Of a stretch of 64,000 nucleotides of DNA, positions 44,421 to 53,474 are shown one piece after another (position 1 is the stretch's first letter; the number at the start of each line of letters is the position of its first letter). The notes beneath the pieces were generated by a model that made no database searches, was not told the origin of the DNA, and saw only the letters and a list, made by a program, of their open reading frames with translations. Origin of the DNA: Candidatus Eiseniibacteriota bacterium (GTDB lineage Bacteria > Eisenbacteria > RBG-16-71-46); assembly GCA_016710095.1 (NCBI GenBank), contig JADJLL010000012.1, forward strand, positions 62,001-126,000, given 5' to 3'. Both the position numbers and the translations under genes were made by a program.

Positions 44421-46859
44421 TCAGCGCACGACGGTGACTCGGACCGTGCGCGTGCCCTCTCCCGCCACGGCGACGCGCGCGAAGTAGAGCCCCGCGCCGA
44501 CCGGCGAGTCGTTCGCGTCCGCGAGATTCCACGTCGCCGTGTGCGCGCCTGCGGCGTGCGCGCCTCGTTCGATGGTGCGCACGAGCCGGCCGGAGAGATC
44601 GAACACGTCGAGCCGTGCGTCACCGGCGCGCGGCTGCGTCCACGACAGCCGCGCCTCGCGCGCTGCGGGATTCGGCGCGGGAGCGCGCAGAGCGAACGAC
44701 GTGACGGCGGCAGGCGCGACGTCCGCAACCGGCATCGCGAACTGCATGGAGAAGTCCGCGTCGAGTTCGATGAATGAGCCGTAGGGCGTCATGGCGCCGG
44801 CCGGGATGGGACCGATCGTGAGCGTCGAGCCGTTCCAGGCGACCGGTGCCGTCAGCGGCACATCGAGCCTGGCGTAGCCCTCTTCCACGGGATCGTATTG
44901 GACGATCTTGAACGTCGCCTGCGTCCCCGGAGGCAACGTGCGCGACGGCAGGTCGATCGACAGCCCGCTGATGGTGAACTGCCAGGACTGCGCCGTGGGC
45001 AGATCGAGATATTCGTTCGTGAGCGGATTCCAGCGAACCCACTCCAGGTGCCAGAACTCCCGCCCCGAGTACTGGTCGCGAGAAAGATTCACGTGCGAGC
45101 TGAACCCGGGTCCGAAAGCCGGCGGCGGCGCCAGTGAGACGAAGTTGTAGTACGCCGACGTGTCGATGGGAACGGAGACCTGGCTCGCGCCGTAGGCGAA
45201 AGTCTGCGTCGCGGCGAGGATCTTCGGCTGCGCCATCGGGGCCGGCACCGGAACGCCCGCGCAGTTCGCGATGATCCGAATGAGCGTGCTGTCGACGGTC
45301 ACCGCGCCCACGAACACCCAGCGGACGACACCGTTCGGATCCACAAGCCGCAGCGTGGGAGTCGAGATCGCGTCGCTCGCAAGCGCGACGCCCGCCGCGC
45401 CGTTTCCGGCCAGGCCGTCGGAGTGCAGCACCGGGCGATTGATCCTGTACCTGTAAGCCCACTGCTGCGCGTCCAGCAGCGTGCTCGGGACTCCGGCCGT
45501 CCGCCCGTCCTCGAGAAGAGTCAGGTAGTCGAAGCGCACGCTCGGATGTCCGTACCACGCGAGGTACACGCCCTGCGTGTGCTCGGCCATGGCGTTGCAC
45601 GGCTGGCACCAGCGCGAACACTGATCCAGGAGCAGCCACTTGCCGCTGCCGCGCGCCACGCGTGTGAGCGAGCCGTTCTGGTTCGAAGCCGCGAACGCGG
45701 GAATCGTGTCACCGACACCCCAGCCGGTGCGGGGCGCTCCGCGCGTGACGCGGACGGTGTTGCCGCTGCGGTTTGACGCGGCGAGGTCGGGTTTGCCGTC
45801 GAGATCGAAGTCCGCGATCGCGACCGCGTAGGGATTGGTGACGGTCGGAACTGAGACTCGAGGATTGAACGTTTCGGTGACGTGGTTCGGCTGGAAGACG
45901 GAGAGCTGCCCCGAGACGTAGTCCGACGTCACGACATCGAGCGTACCGTCCGCATCGGCATCCGCGATCGCGACGTAGCTCGGCCGGCTGGACGCCGGGT
46001 AGTCCCGGCGCTCCCAGGCATGCGCCACCTCGCTGTACAGGTACAGGCTGACCGAGTTCGAATCCGCGTTGGCGGTCACGATCTGTTCGCGCGACAGCGA
46101 CGGGAAGACGTAACCGACCGCCGCCATGTAGACGTGCGGCGGTGCGGGCAGGTCGGTGCGCGTGGTGAAGTGCCCCGCGCCGTCGCTGTCGAGGATCGTC
46201 ACCGAAGCGCCGTTGTAGTTGGCGGTCACCAGGCCGACGTTGTTGTTCGCGAAGACACCCGCGCGGATGCTGTTCGGCCACGCGCCCACCGCGTAGTCCG
46301 AGCGCGTACCGAACGACAGCGCGCCGCCCGGCGTACCGGTGTTGAGCCAGACGCTCGCGGTGCCGGTGGTGGTCGTCGGATAACCGCAGGTCGCCAAGTC
46401 CACGACGCCGTCGGCGTTCAGGTCTGCGGCGACGAGCCCCTCGGGGTGCGGCGGCCCCGCCAGCGTGATCCCGGTCGTGAAGGTGCCCGTTCCGGTGCCG
46501 CGCATGATCACGACGGTGTCCGTGTTGTAGTGCCCGACCGCGAAGTCGAGGTGTCCGTCGCGGTCGAAGTCCGCGACCGCGATCTCGCCCGGGACCGGGC
46601 CGGTGTTGTAGAGCACCGCCGGGGCGAAGCCGCCCCCGGCCAGGCCGAGCAGCACCGAGACGCCCGAGGCGCCCTCGTTGCCGACCGCCATGTCGGGGCG
46701 GCCGTCCTCGTTGAAGTCGCCGGTCGCGATGGCCCGGGGGCCGGTCCCGACGGTGTGGGTCGTGCTCGGGCCGGGCACGAAGGCGCCGGCAAGGGCCAGC
46801 GCGGGTGTGAGCAGGGCGAGGCCCGCGAGGGCGAGGGCCGGAAAGAGACGTAGGCGCAT
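44421..46859 (-). CDS. Secreted FG-GAP/VCBS propeller fused to a thioredoxin-like domain, FlgD-like C-terminus
   Basis: The protein has 812 residues. A signal peptide (about 1-25) is followed by FG-GAP/VCBS blades (about 30-385), each ending in a calcium-binding type loop such as GDFNEDGRPDMAVGN, ADFDRDGHLDFAVGH, ADLNADGVVDLATCG and ADFDLDGKPDLAASN. Residues about 388-545 form a thioredoxin-like domain. It opens DTIPAFAASNQNGSLTRV, has the active site WCQPC at 417-421, and a later strand STPTLRLVDPNGVVRWVFVG. A beta region follows, then the FlgD-like end (LDVFDLSGRLVRTIERG to VRVTVVR). A secreted thiol-disulphide function is plausible. AAGGAG precedes the ATG. Confidence 0.87.
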   Translation of the reverse strand: MRLRLFPALALAGLALLTPALALAGAFVPGPSTTHTVGTGPRAIATGDFNEDGRPDMAVGNEGASGVSVLLGLAGGGFAPAVLYNTGPVPGEIAVADFDRDGHLDFAVGHYNTDTVVIMRGTGTGTFTTGITLAGPPHPEGLVAADLNADGVVDLATCGYPTTTTGTASVWLNTGTPGGALSFGTRSDYAVGAWPNSIRAGVFANNNVGLVTANYNGASVTILDSDGAGHFTTRTDLPAPPHVYMAAVGYVFPSLSREQIVTANADSNSVSLYLYSEVAHAWERRDYPASSRPSYVAIADADADGTLDVVTSDYVSGQLSVFQPNHVTETFNPRVSVPTVTNPYAVAIADFDLDGKPDLAASNRSGNTVRVTRGAPRTGWGVGDTIPAFAASNQNGSLTRVARGSGKWLLLDQCSRWCQPCNAMAEHTQGVYLAWYGHPSVRFDYLTLLEDGRTAGVPSTLLDAQQWAYRYRINRPVLHSDGLAGNGAAGVALASDAISTPTLRLVDPNGVVRWVFVGAVTVDSTLIRIIANCAGVPVPAPMAQPKILAATQTFAYGASQVSVPIDTSAYYNFVSLAPPPAFGPGFSSHVNLSRDQYSGREFWHLEWVRWNPLTNEYLDLPTAQSWQFTISGLSIDLPSRTLPPGTQATFKIVQYDPVEEGYARLDVPLTAPVAWNGSTLTIGPIPAGAMTPYGSFIELDADFSMQFAMPVADVAPAAVTSFALRAPAPNPAAREARLSWTQPRAGDARLDVFDLSGRLVRTIERGAHAAGAHTATWNLADANDSPVGAGLYFARVAVAGEGTRTVRVTVVR

Positions 46860-47086
46860 GGTCGGACTCCTTTCGGGTGGGCGAAACGGAAGCGGTGCCG
46901 GATGACGTGCGGCAGATTGATGCGGGGGGCTCGCGGGGCGTGAGCCCGTGGGTCCGCGAACGCTGGCCTGTGCGTTCAGGGGGCGGTTTTCGCGGGTTCG
47001 GACGCCGAGGCCAGTCTTCCCGGACGCTGGGGCTCACTCGGCGGGAGGGGTTCGGGGCACCTTCCACCGCGTTCCGGCCACGTACC

Positions 47087-47105
47087 CGCGAGCCGGAGGC
47101 TCGCG
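47087..47105 (+). other. Small hairpin in the leader of the 95-residue gene
   Basis: CGCGAGCC-GGA-GGCTCGCG is a perfect 8-bp stem with a three-base loop, ending 24 bases before the ATG at 47130 and just upstream of its ribosome binding site. It may affect translation. Confidence 0.35.
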
Positions 47106-47129
47106 CCATTCAAGAGGAGTCACTCCCCG

Positions 47130-47417
47130 ATGCACCTCGAGATCCGGCTGTTCCCCGGCATGGCCGGGCAGGGTGGGCGCCTCGCGGCCCGCCGCTCCGA
47201 AATCGAAGACCTCCTGCGCGGCATGCCCGGCCTCCGGACGTTCGAGCTGGCCGAGACCCGCGAAGGGGTCGCCCTGGTGGCGGTGGCCGACGAGCCCGCC
47301 GCCGCGGCCGAGGGTCACCGGCGTTTCGCCGCCTGGGTCGCGACGCAGCTGCCGGACCTCGAACGGCAGGACGCGTTCACGGTCACCGGCGCGGTGATCG
47401 CGCGGCTCGAGGCGTGA
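47130..47417 (+). CDS. Small protein with ferredoxin-like (ABM-type) fold, function unknown
   Basis: The protein has 95 residues. The pattern of a first strand (HLEIRLFPGMAG), a helix (RLAARRSEIEDLLRGM), strands LRTFELAETREGVALVAVADE and a second helix (AEGHRRFAAWVATQLPDLE) resembles the dimeric alpha/beta-barrel proteins of the antibiotic-biosynthesis-monooxygenase superfamily. No catalytic residues can be assigned. GAGGAG lies about 10 bases upstream of the ATG. The gene ends 39 bases before the large hybrid regulator and may be co-transcribed with it. Confidence 0.65.
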   Translation: MHLEIRLFPGMAGQGGRLAARRSEIEDLLRGMPGLRTFELAETREGVALVAVADEPAAAAEGHRRFAAWVATQLPDLERQDAFTVTGAVIARLEA

Positions 47418-47440
47418 GCCCGATCGTCCGGACCTCGTGC

Positions 47441-47446
47441 TAGTTT
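47441..47446 (+). promoter_or_regulatory. Candidate -10 box before the hybrid regulator start
   Basis: TAGTTT ends 10 bases before the GTG at 47457, in the gap after the 95-residue gene. The start codon has no ribosome binding site. No good -35 is visible. Confidence 0.3.
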
Positions 47447-47456
47447 TCGCGCGATC

Positions 47457-50400
47457 GTGGCCGCCCACACCCGTGCATTCGCCCATCCCCTCGCCCGCCG
47501 CATCGCCGCAGCGCTCGCGCTGACGGCGGCGCTCGTGCTCGCCTGCGCGGCGCGTCCGGCCGCGGCCGAGGAAGCGTTCACGGTGCGCACTTGGACGCCG
47601 GACGAAGGACTGCCGACCTCCACGGTGATCGCGTTCACGCGAACGCCCGACGGCTACTTCTGGGTCGCGACGACCGGCGGGCTCGCGCGCTTCGACGGAC
47701 TGCGCTTCCGCGTGTTCGGCGTCGCCGACGGACTGCCGTCGAACCGCTTCTCGGGCCTGCTCGTCGCGCGCGACGGTTCGCTCTGGGCGGCGACCGACGA
47801 CGGCTGGCTCTGCCACTGGGACGACACGCGCTTCACGAGCCACGCGACGCACCTGCGGCTCGGCCGCGCTCAGATGCTCGAAGCCGACGACGGCGCGCTG
47901 CTCGGCGCGAGTTCGGAACAGATCTGGCGCTTCCGCGACGGCCGCGCGAACGCGCTGGCGGATTCGATCGCGCCGCGCTCGACGCTCGTGCGCGACGCGA
48001 GGGGACGGCTGTGGCTGACCGCGATCGGCCAGGCGCCCGCGCGCTTCGAGAACGGTCGCGTGCGCGTGCTCGGCGCCGGCGCGCGCGCCATGGGCCAGTG
48101 GCTGATCGATCCGCGCGACGGCCGCGCGCTCTTCTTCCGCGGCGACGGTCCGGGCACGGACGCCGAACTGCTCGACGAAAGCCTGCGACGCATCGCGCTG
48201 TTGCGCGGCGCGGGCGCGGCGTGGCCGCAGCGCGTGGACGAGCAGGGGCGCCTCTGGTGCAGCGACGGCGCGGGCATCGTCGTGTACGACGCGCGCGACG
48301 GACGGCGCACGGCGACGTATTCGCTCGGGCTGCGCGAGCAGGCGTACGTCACGCATCGCGATCGCGACGGCAACCTCTGGGTCGGCACGCAGACGCAGGG
48401 GCTGCTGCGCGTCGCGCCGAGCCCGCTGCGGCTGCTGCGGCCCGAAGGGCACGAGGACGCGCTCGGCATCGTGTACGCGCACGAACGCGCCGACGGCTCG
48501 GTGATCGCGATCGACCAGAACGTGCGCGCGTGGCGCGTGAGTGGCACCGCCCTCCTGCCGACCACGCTCGGGCTCTTCGGCATGCCGACGGACGGCGTGT
48601 GGGAAGGATCGCGCGAGACGCAGCTGCGCTGGGACGCGAGCACGGTCGAAGTACGCGATGCGTCGGGGCGCGTCGTGCGTCACGCGCTGCCGGACTTCGT
48701 CGCGCGCACGCTCGCCTTCGACGCGAAGTTGCCCGGGACCGTTTACGCGACGTGGGCCGACCAGGTCGTTCGCCTCGACGCGCCGGGCGGTGCGCCGCGC
48801 GTGACCGTGCTGCTGCGCCCGACGAACGAGATCCGCGACCTGCACGTGGATCGCGAAGGGCGGCTCTGGGTCGCGACGATGGTCGGACTCTGGCGTCTCT
48901 CGGCGCGCGACACCGTGTGCTTCACGCAGCGCGACGGACTGCCGGTGGATCACGTGCGCCAGATGCACGAAGACGCGGACGGCACGATGTGGCTCGGCAC
49001 GTACGGTGGCGGGCTCGTACGCATGCGCGGCGGCGAGTTCGCGACGCTGGACCGCCGGCACGGATTGCTCGAGGACGTCGTGTCGGTCGTGCTCGCGGAC
49101 GACGACGATCACCTGTGGCTCGCGGGCAACCACGGCATCCAGCGTCTTTCGCGCCGGCAGGCGAACGAATGTCTCGACGGGAAGCGCACGCGCGTGGACG
49201 TCGTCGGCTACGGCCGCGAGTCGGGCCTGCGCAATCCGGAAGGCAGCGGCATGCCGGGCCTGCGCGCGAGCGACGGCCGGCTGTACTTCTCCACGTTCGA
49301 CGGACTCGCGGTCATCGACCCCAAGCTCACGCGCGCGCTCGCGGGTTCGCCGCCCGTGCCGCACGTCGAGGGCGTGAGCGCCGACGGCCGCGAACGGCCA
49401 CCGGGCAAGCACGGCTTCGACGTGCCCGCAGGCACGGACCGCATCGAGATCCGCTTCACCGCGTTCGAGCCGCGCGCGGCCGAGCAGCTGCGCTTCGCGT
49501 ACCGGCTCGACGGCGTGGACCGCGACTGGGTGGACGCCGGCGCCAACCGCGTCGCGACGTACACGAACGTGCCGCCGGGCCGCCGCACCTTCCGCCTGCG
49601 CGCGACGAGCGGCGGCGGCCTGCCGAGCGAGCGCGACGCGACCGTCTCGATCGAGTTCCGTCCGCGCTTCTGGCAGACGCCGCTGTTCGCGCTGTTCGTG
49701 CTCGCCGCGCTGGTCGCGGCGGGCGCCGCGGCGTTGCGGGAGCGCGAACGCCGCCTGCGCGCACGCGCGACCGAACTGCAGGCGGCTGTGGACGCGCGCA
49801 CCGCCGAACTCGCGCGCGAGAAGCAGCGCAGCGAGGACGCGCTCGCGACCGTCGAGACGCAGGCGCAGCGACTCGCCGCGCTCGACCGCGCGCGCTCGCG
49901 CTTCTTCGCGAGCATCAGCCACGAGTTCCGCACGCCGCTCACGCTGATTCACGGCCCGCTGCACGACGTGCGCGCGGGCGAACACGGGCCGCTGTCCGCG
50001 GACGCCGGCGCGCAGGTGGACATCGCGCTCGACAACGCCGTGCGACTGGGCCGGCTCGTGGACCAACTGCTCGACACCGCGCGCGCCGAAGCCGGCGAGC
50101 TGCGCATCGAGTCCGCGCCGGGCGACCTCGCGGGCTTCCTGTCGGCGCTCGCCGAGGCGCTCGCGCCGCTCGCCGATCGCAAGCGGATCACGTTCGAGCG
50201 GCGGCTGCCCGCGACGCCGGTCGCGGTCGCGTTCGATCCGTCCGCGCTCGAGAAGGTGTTCGGCAACCTGCTCGGCAATGCGTTCAAGTTCACGCCGCCC
50301 GGCGGGCGCGTCGAACTCTCGGCGAGCGTCGTGCACGGCGAGCGCGGCGAGCGCGGCGACGAAGCGCTCGTGACCGTACGCGACGACGGCCCGGGCATCG

Positions 50401-51533
50401 CCGCCGACGACCTGCCGCACGTGTTCAAGCGTTTCTATCGCGCCGAGCGTTCGGTGACGCGCATGCAGCCGGGCACGGGGCTCGGCCTCGCACTCGCGCG
50501 CGACCTGGTCGAGCAGCACGGCGGCACGATCGGCGTCGAGTCGCGCGAGGGCGAAGGCAGCACGTTCGTCGTGCGGCTGCCGCTGCTGCCCGCCTCGGCC
50601 GCGAACTTCGCTCCCGCCGCGCCCGCCGCGACGCTCGGCCCCGAGGAGCTGCTCGCGCTGACCGGCGACATCGTGCTCGAGAACGAGAGCGATTCGGCCG
50701 CGCCGGCGGCGCAGGCCGTGACCGATCCCGAGGCGCCGCTGGTGATGGTCGTGGAGGACCATCCGCAGGTGCGCGCGCATCTCGTGCGGCACCTGTCGCG
50801 CGAGTATCGCGTGGCCGAAGCCGGCGACGGGCGCGCGGCGCTCGACGCGATGAAGCGCGAAGTGCCCGACCTGGTCGTGAGCGACGTCGGCATGCCGGTG
50901 ATGGACGGGCACGCGCTGCTCGCCGCGATGCGCGCGGACGCCGACCTCGACTTCGTGCCCGTGCTGCTGCTCACCGCCGCGGCGTCGGCGACGAGCCGCC
51001 TCGCGGGCCTCGAGGGCGGCGCCGACGACTACCTGACGAAGCCGTTCTCGATGCGCGAGCTGCGTGCGCGCATCGCGCAGGCGCTCGCGTCACGCCGCCG
51101 GCTACGCGACCGCGTGGCGCGCGCGGCCGCCGAGGCGGCCGTGTACGGCGCGGCGGTCGCGGACGAACCCGCCGCGACGACGCCCGCCACGGGCGCACGC
51201 GCGAACGCCGTGGACAGCGCGTTCGTGCGCCGCCTGCGCGAGGTGATCGAATCGCGCATGGGCGAAGAGGACTTCGACGTCGAGCGCCTCGCCGAGTCCA
51301 TGGGCATGGGGCGCACGCTGCTCTTCCAGCGCGCGAACGAACTGCTGAACGAGACGCCGATGACGATCGTGATGCATCACCGTCTCGAGCGCGCATCGCA
51401 GATGCTCAAGGCCGGCGAGGGCAACGTCGGCGAAGTCGCCTACGCCGTCGGCTTCCGCAGCCTGTCGCACTTCACGCGGAGATTTCGCGAACGCTTCGGG
51501 ATGACGCCGAGCGAGTGGCGGCGCGCGGGCTGA
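47457..51533 (+). CDS. Hybrid two-component system regulator (propeller sensor, kinase, receiver and AraC-type DNA-binding domain)
   Basis: The protein has 1358 residues and is a whole two-component system in one chain. A signal peptide or anchor (about 15-38) precedes periplasmic Reg_prop blades, with repeats such as WTPDEGLPTSTVIAF, ADGLPSNRFSGLLVA and RDGLPVDHVRQMHED followed by LW-V/L-G/A motifs. A Y_Y_Y domain (RLDGVDRDWVDAGANRVATY) and one membrane helix (about 743-760) follow. The kinase core has His822 in ISHEFRTPLTLI and G-box GTGLGLALARDL. The receiver has Asp1143 in VVSDVGMPVMDG. The AraC-type HTH ends the protein (VGEVAYAVGFRSLSHFTRRF). Relatives sense oligosaccharides and switch on nearby glycan genes. 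Confidence 0.94.
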   Translation: MAAHTRAFAHPLARRIAAALALTAALVLACAARPAAAEEAFTVRTWTPDEGLPTSTVIAFTRTPDGYFWVATTGGLARFDGLRFRVFGVADGLPSNRFSGLLVARDGSLWAATDDGWLCHWDDTRFTSHATHLRLGRAQMLEADDGALLGASSEQIWRFRDGRANALADSIAPRSTLVRDARGRLWLTAIGQAPARFENGRVRVLGAGARAMGQWLIDPRDGRALFFRGDGPGTDAELLDESLRRIALLRGAGAAWPQRVDEQGRLWCSDGAGIVVYDARDGRRTATYSLGLREQAYVTHRDRDGNLWVGTQTQGLLRVAPSPLRLLRPEGHEDALGIVYAHERADGSVIAIDQNVRAWRVSGTALLPTTLGLFGMPTDGVWEGSRETQLRWDASTVEVRDASGRVVRHALPDFVARTLAFDAKLPGTVYATWADQVVRLDAPGGAPRVTVLLRPTNEIRDLHVDREGRLWVATMVGLWRLSARDTVCFTQRDGLPVDHVRQMHEDADGTMWLGTYGGGLVRMRGGEFATLDRRHGLLEDVVSVVLADDDDHLWLAGNHGIQRLSRRQANECLDGKRTRVDVVGYGRESGLRNPEGSGMPGLRASDGRLYFSTFDGLAVIDPKLTRALAGSPPVPHVEGVSADGRERPPGKHGFDVPAGTDRIEIRFTAFEPRAAEQLRFAYRLDGVDRDWVDAGANRVATYTNVPPGRRTFRLRATSGGGLPSERDATVSIEFRPRFWQTPLFALFVLAALVAAGAAALRERERRLRARATELQAAVDARTAELAREKQRSEDALATVETQAQRLAALDRARSRFFASISHEFRTPLTLIHGPLHDVRAGEHGPLSADAGAQVDIALDNAVRLGRLVDQLLDTARAEAGELRIESAPGDLAGFLSALAEALAPLADRKRITFERRLPATPVAVAFDPSALEKVFGNLLGNAFKFTPPGGRVELSASVVHGERGERGDEALVTVRDDGPGIAADDLPHVFKRFYRAERSVTRMQPGTGLGLALARDLVEQHGGTIGVESREGEGSTFVVRLPLLPASAANFAPAAPAATLGPEELLALTGDIVLENESDSAAPAAQAVTDPEAPLVMVVEDHPQVRAHLVRHLSREYRVAEAGDGRAALDAMKREVPDLVVSDVGMPVMDGHALLAAMRADADLDFVPVLLLTAAASATSRLAGLEGGADDYLTKPFSMRELRARIAQALASRRRLRDRVARAAAEAAVYGAAVADEPAATTPATGARANAVDSAFVRRLREVIESRMGEEDFDVERLAESMGMGRTLLFQRANELLNETPMTIVMHHRLERASQMLKAGEGNVGEVAYAVGFRSLSHFTRRFRERFGMTPSEWRRAG

Positions 51534-51555
51534 GCGCACGCGCACCGCTTCGCAC

Positions 51556-53358
51556 TTACTTCGCGAGCAACACGTCCGCGTCGAGACGATCGACGGCGAT
51601 CGTGTCCGCCTGCTGCTGGCCGTCCAGTTCCCGCAGGAGGAGCCGCGCGCGCGACGTGCCTGACGCGGGCTCGAGCCGCACCGCACTTCGCAGCGGCCCG
51701 GCCGTCGAGCCACTCTCGATTGCCGCGGCGATCAGCGAATCGAATGCGAACGTCCAGCGGCCGCCCTTTTGGTCCTCGAGCGTCAGGAGGCGCGATCGCG
51801 AGTCGAACTTCACTCGAACGCCGCTCGACTCGGGTCCGAACTCCCCCGCCGGGAAGCTCTTCAGCCGCACGAGACGCGTGAATCCCACGAGGGATTCCTC
51901 CTCCGGTGCGCCGTTGTTCGCGCGGAACTCGAACGGGCGGATTTCGACCGTGTCCCACCGCGTCACGTAACCCTGCCCCAGTCCGGCCATCACCGCCTGC
52001 GCGGCGTTCTCGCCGTCGTTGCGTGCTTTCGCGGAGAGCGCCTTCCAGCCCGGATCGCGCTCGGCGGCAGCGAGCAGCGGCGCGGGCAGCGCCGCCACAC
52101 CATGCGTGCCGGCCAGATAGCGCACCGCGTCGCTGAGCTTCTTGCGCGCGGCGAAGTCGAGCTTCGCAGCATTCGACGGCGTGCCGTCGGGCCGCACGTC
52201 GAGCTCCGCCACGAGCGCGAGCACGCGCTTCGTCTGGTCGAAGCGCGACACCGAGTACGCGCCCCACGGGCCGAACGACGTGAGCAGCGCCACCGCGCAC
52301 AGCGACATCGGGATCCAGCGGATGTCGGCGCGGCGCCGCCACGAGTAGCCCACCGCCACCAGCGTCACCCACGCCGCGAGCGCGAACAGGTCGTAGCGCT
52401 CCTCGGTGACGCCGTACTGCCCGATGCGCTTGCCGATCGCCGCGAACAGCATGCCGACCGCAGGCAGCAGCAGCACGAAGAACCAGCGCGTGAACGTGTC
52501 GATCCAGCGGTTCTCGTCGCGGTCGCGCACCGGGTGCACGAGGAGGATCGCGAGCAGTCCCGCGGCCGACACCGACGACACGAGCCAGCCGATCCAGCCG
52601 TTCGGCCATTGCCCGGTGACGAGCACCTTCACGAGATACACGGTGAGGATGACCAGGTAGAGCGCGACGAGCGGCACGAGCAGGTACTGCGCGAACACGC
52701 GCAGCACGATCGGATAGTCGCGATCCTCGGCGAGCGCGTCGAAATCGCGCGGCACGCCCGCGAACACGTACGTCGGCTGGAACACGAACACGACCGTGAG
52801 CCACAGATCGAAGATCGTGCGCTCGGGCACCTGCAGGCCGAACAGCGGCTTCATCGCCGCGATCGCGATCGCGAGCCCGCCGAACAGCACGACGGAGAAC
52901 AACCCGCCGACGACGAAACGCACGAACAGCGCGCGATTCCACTGCCAGAAGGCGTTCGCTTCGTGCCGCCGCACGAACGGCGCGAACGCGGCGCACAGGA
53001 GCGCCGCGAGCGCGAACTGGATCAGGCGGTGCAGACGCGCGTACTCGCCCCAGCCCTGCCAGGCCAGTGCGAACGCGACGACCGCGGCGCACACGAGCAG
53101 GTCGAGCAGGAGCCGCGAGCGATCGAAGCGTCCGACGCGCTCGGGGCGCAGCTCTTCGGACAGCATGGCCGCGACGAAGAACAGCGGGATCGCGAGCCCG
53201 GCCGCGGCCCAGATGGGGCCGAAGGTTTCGTCGTGGCCACCACGCACCACGAACATCGCGACGATCGCCGAGACCACGCCGGCGAGAAGTGATTCGGGAA
53301 AGCGCGTGATCACGACGCGCGTGGCGGTCGTCAGGCCGGCGAAGGTGGGCAGCTTCAT
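51556..53358 (-). CDS. DUF4153 family membrane protein
   Basis: The protein has 600 residues with about ten to twelve transmembrane helices in residues 20-390 and a soluble C-terminal region (about 400-600) that reads as beta-rich (KGGRWTFAFDSLIAAAIE). Family features include WQWNRALFVRFVVGGLFSVVLF and the RIFDLWLTVVFVFQPTYVFAG-like segment. The role is unknown. Members sit in many Bacteroidetes-type genomes. The ATG at 53358 has a weak upstream purine stretch. It converges with the hybrid regulator, with 22 bases between the stops. Confidence 0.85.
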   Translation of the reverse strand: MKLPTFAGLTTATRVVITRFPESLLAGVVSAIVAMFVVRGGHDETFGPIWAAAGLAIPLFFVAAMLSEELRPERVGRFDRSRLLLDLLVCAAVVAFALAWQGWGEYARLHRLIQFALAALLCAAFAPFVRRHEANAFWQWNRALFVRFVVGGLFSVVLFGGLAIAIAAMKPLFGLQVPERTIFDLWLTVVFVFQPTYVFAGVPRDFDALAEDRDYPIVLRVFAQYLLVPLVALYLVILTVYLVKVLVTGQWPNGWIGWLVSSVSAAGLLAILLVHPVRDRDENRWIDTFTRWFFVLLLPAVGMLFAAIGKRIGQYGVTEERYDLFALAAWVTLVAVGYSWRRRADIRWIPMSLCAVALLTSFGPWGAYSVSRFDQTKRVLALVAELDVRPDGTPSNAAKLDFAARKKLSDAVRYLAGTHGVAALPAPLLAAAERDPGWKALSAKARNDGENAAQAVMAGLGQGYVTRWDTVEIRPFEFRANNGAPEEESLVGFTRLVRLKSFPAGEFGPESSGVRVKFDSRSRLLTLEDQKGGRWTFAFDSLIAAAIESGSTAGPLRSAVRLEPASGTSRARLLLRELDGQQQADTIAVDRLDADVLLAK

Positions 53359-53474
53359 GCGGTGGCTCCGCGAAGTGTGAGAGCCGACGGCCGACGGCCG
53401 CCGTGGGGCGCATCGTTTCGGAACCGGCGGCGGCGCGCAACCGGCGTCGAGAGCCGCGGCCGGGCGCGCCTACT

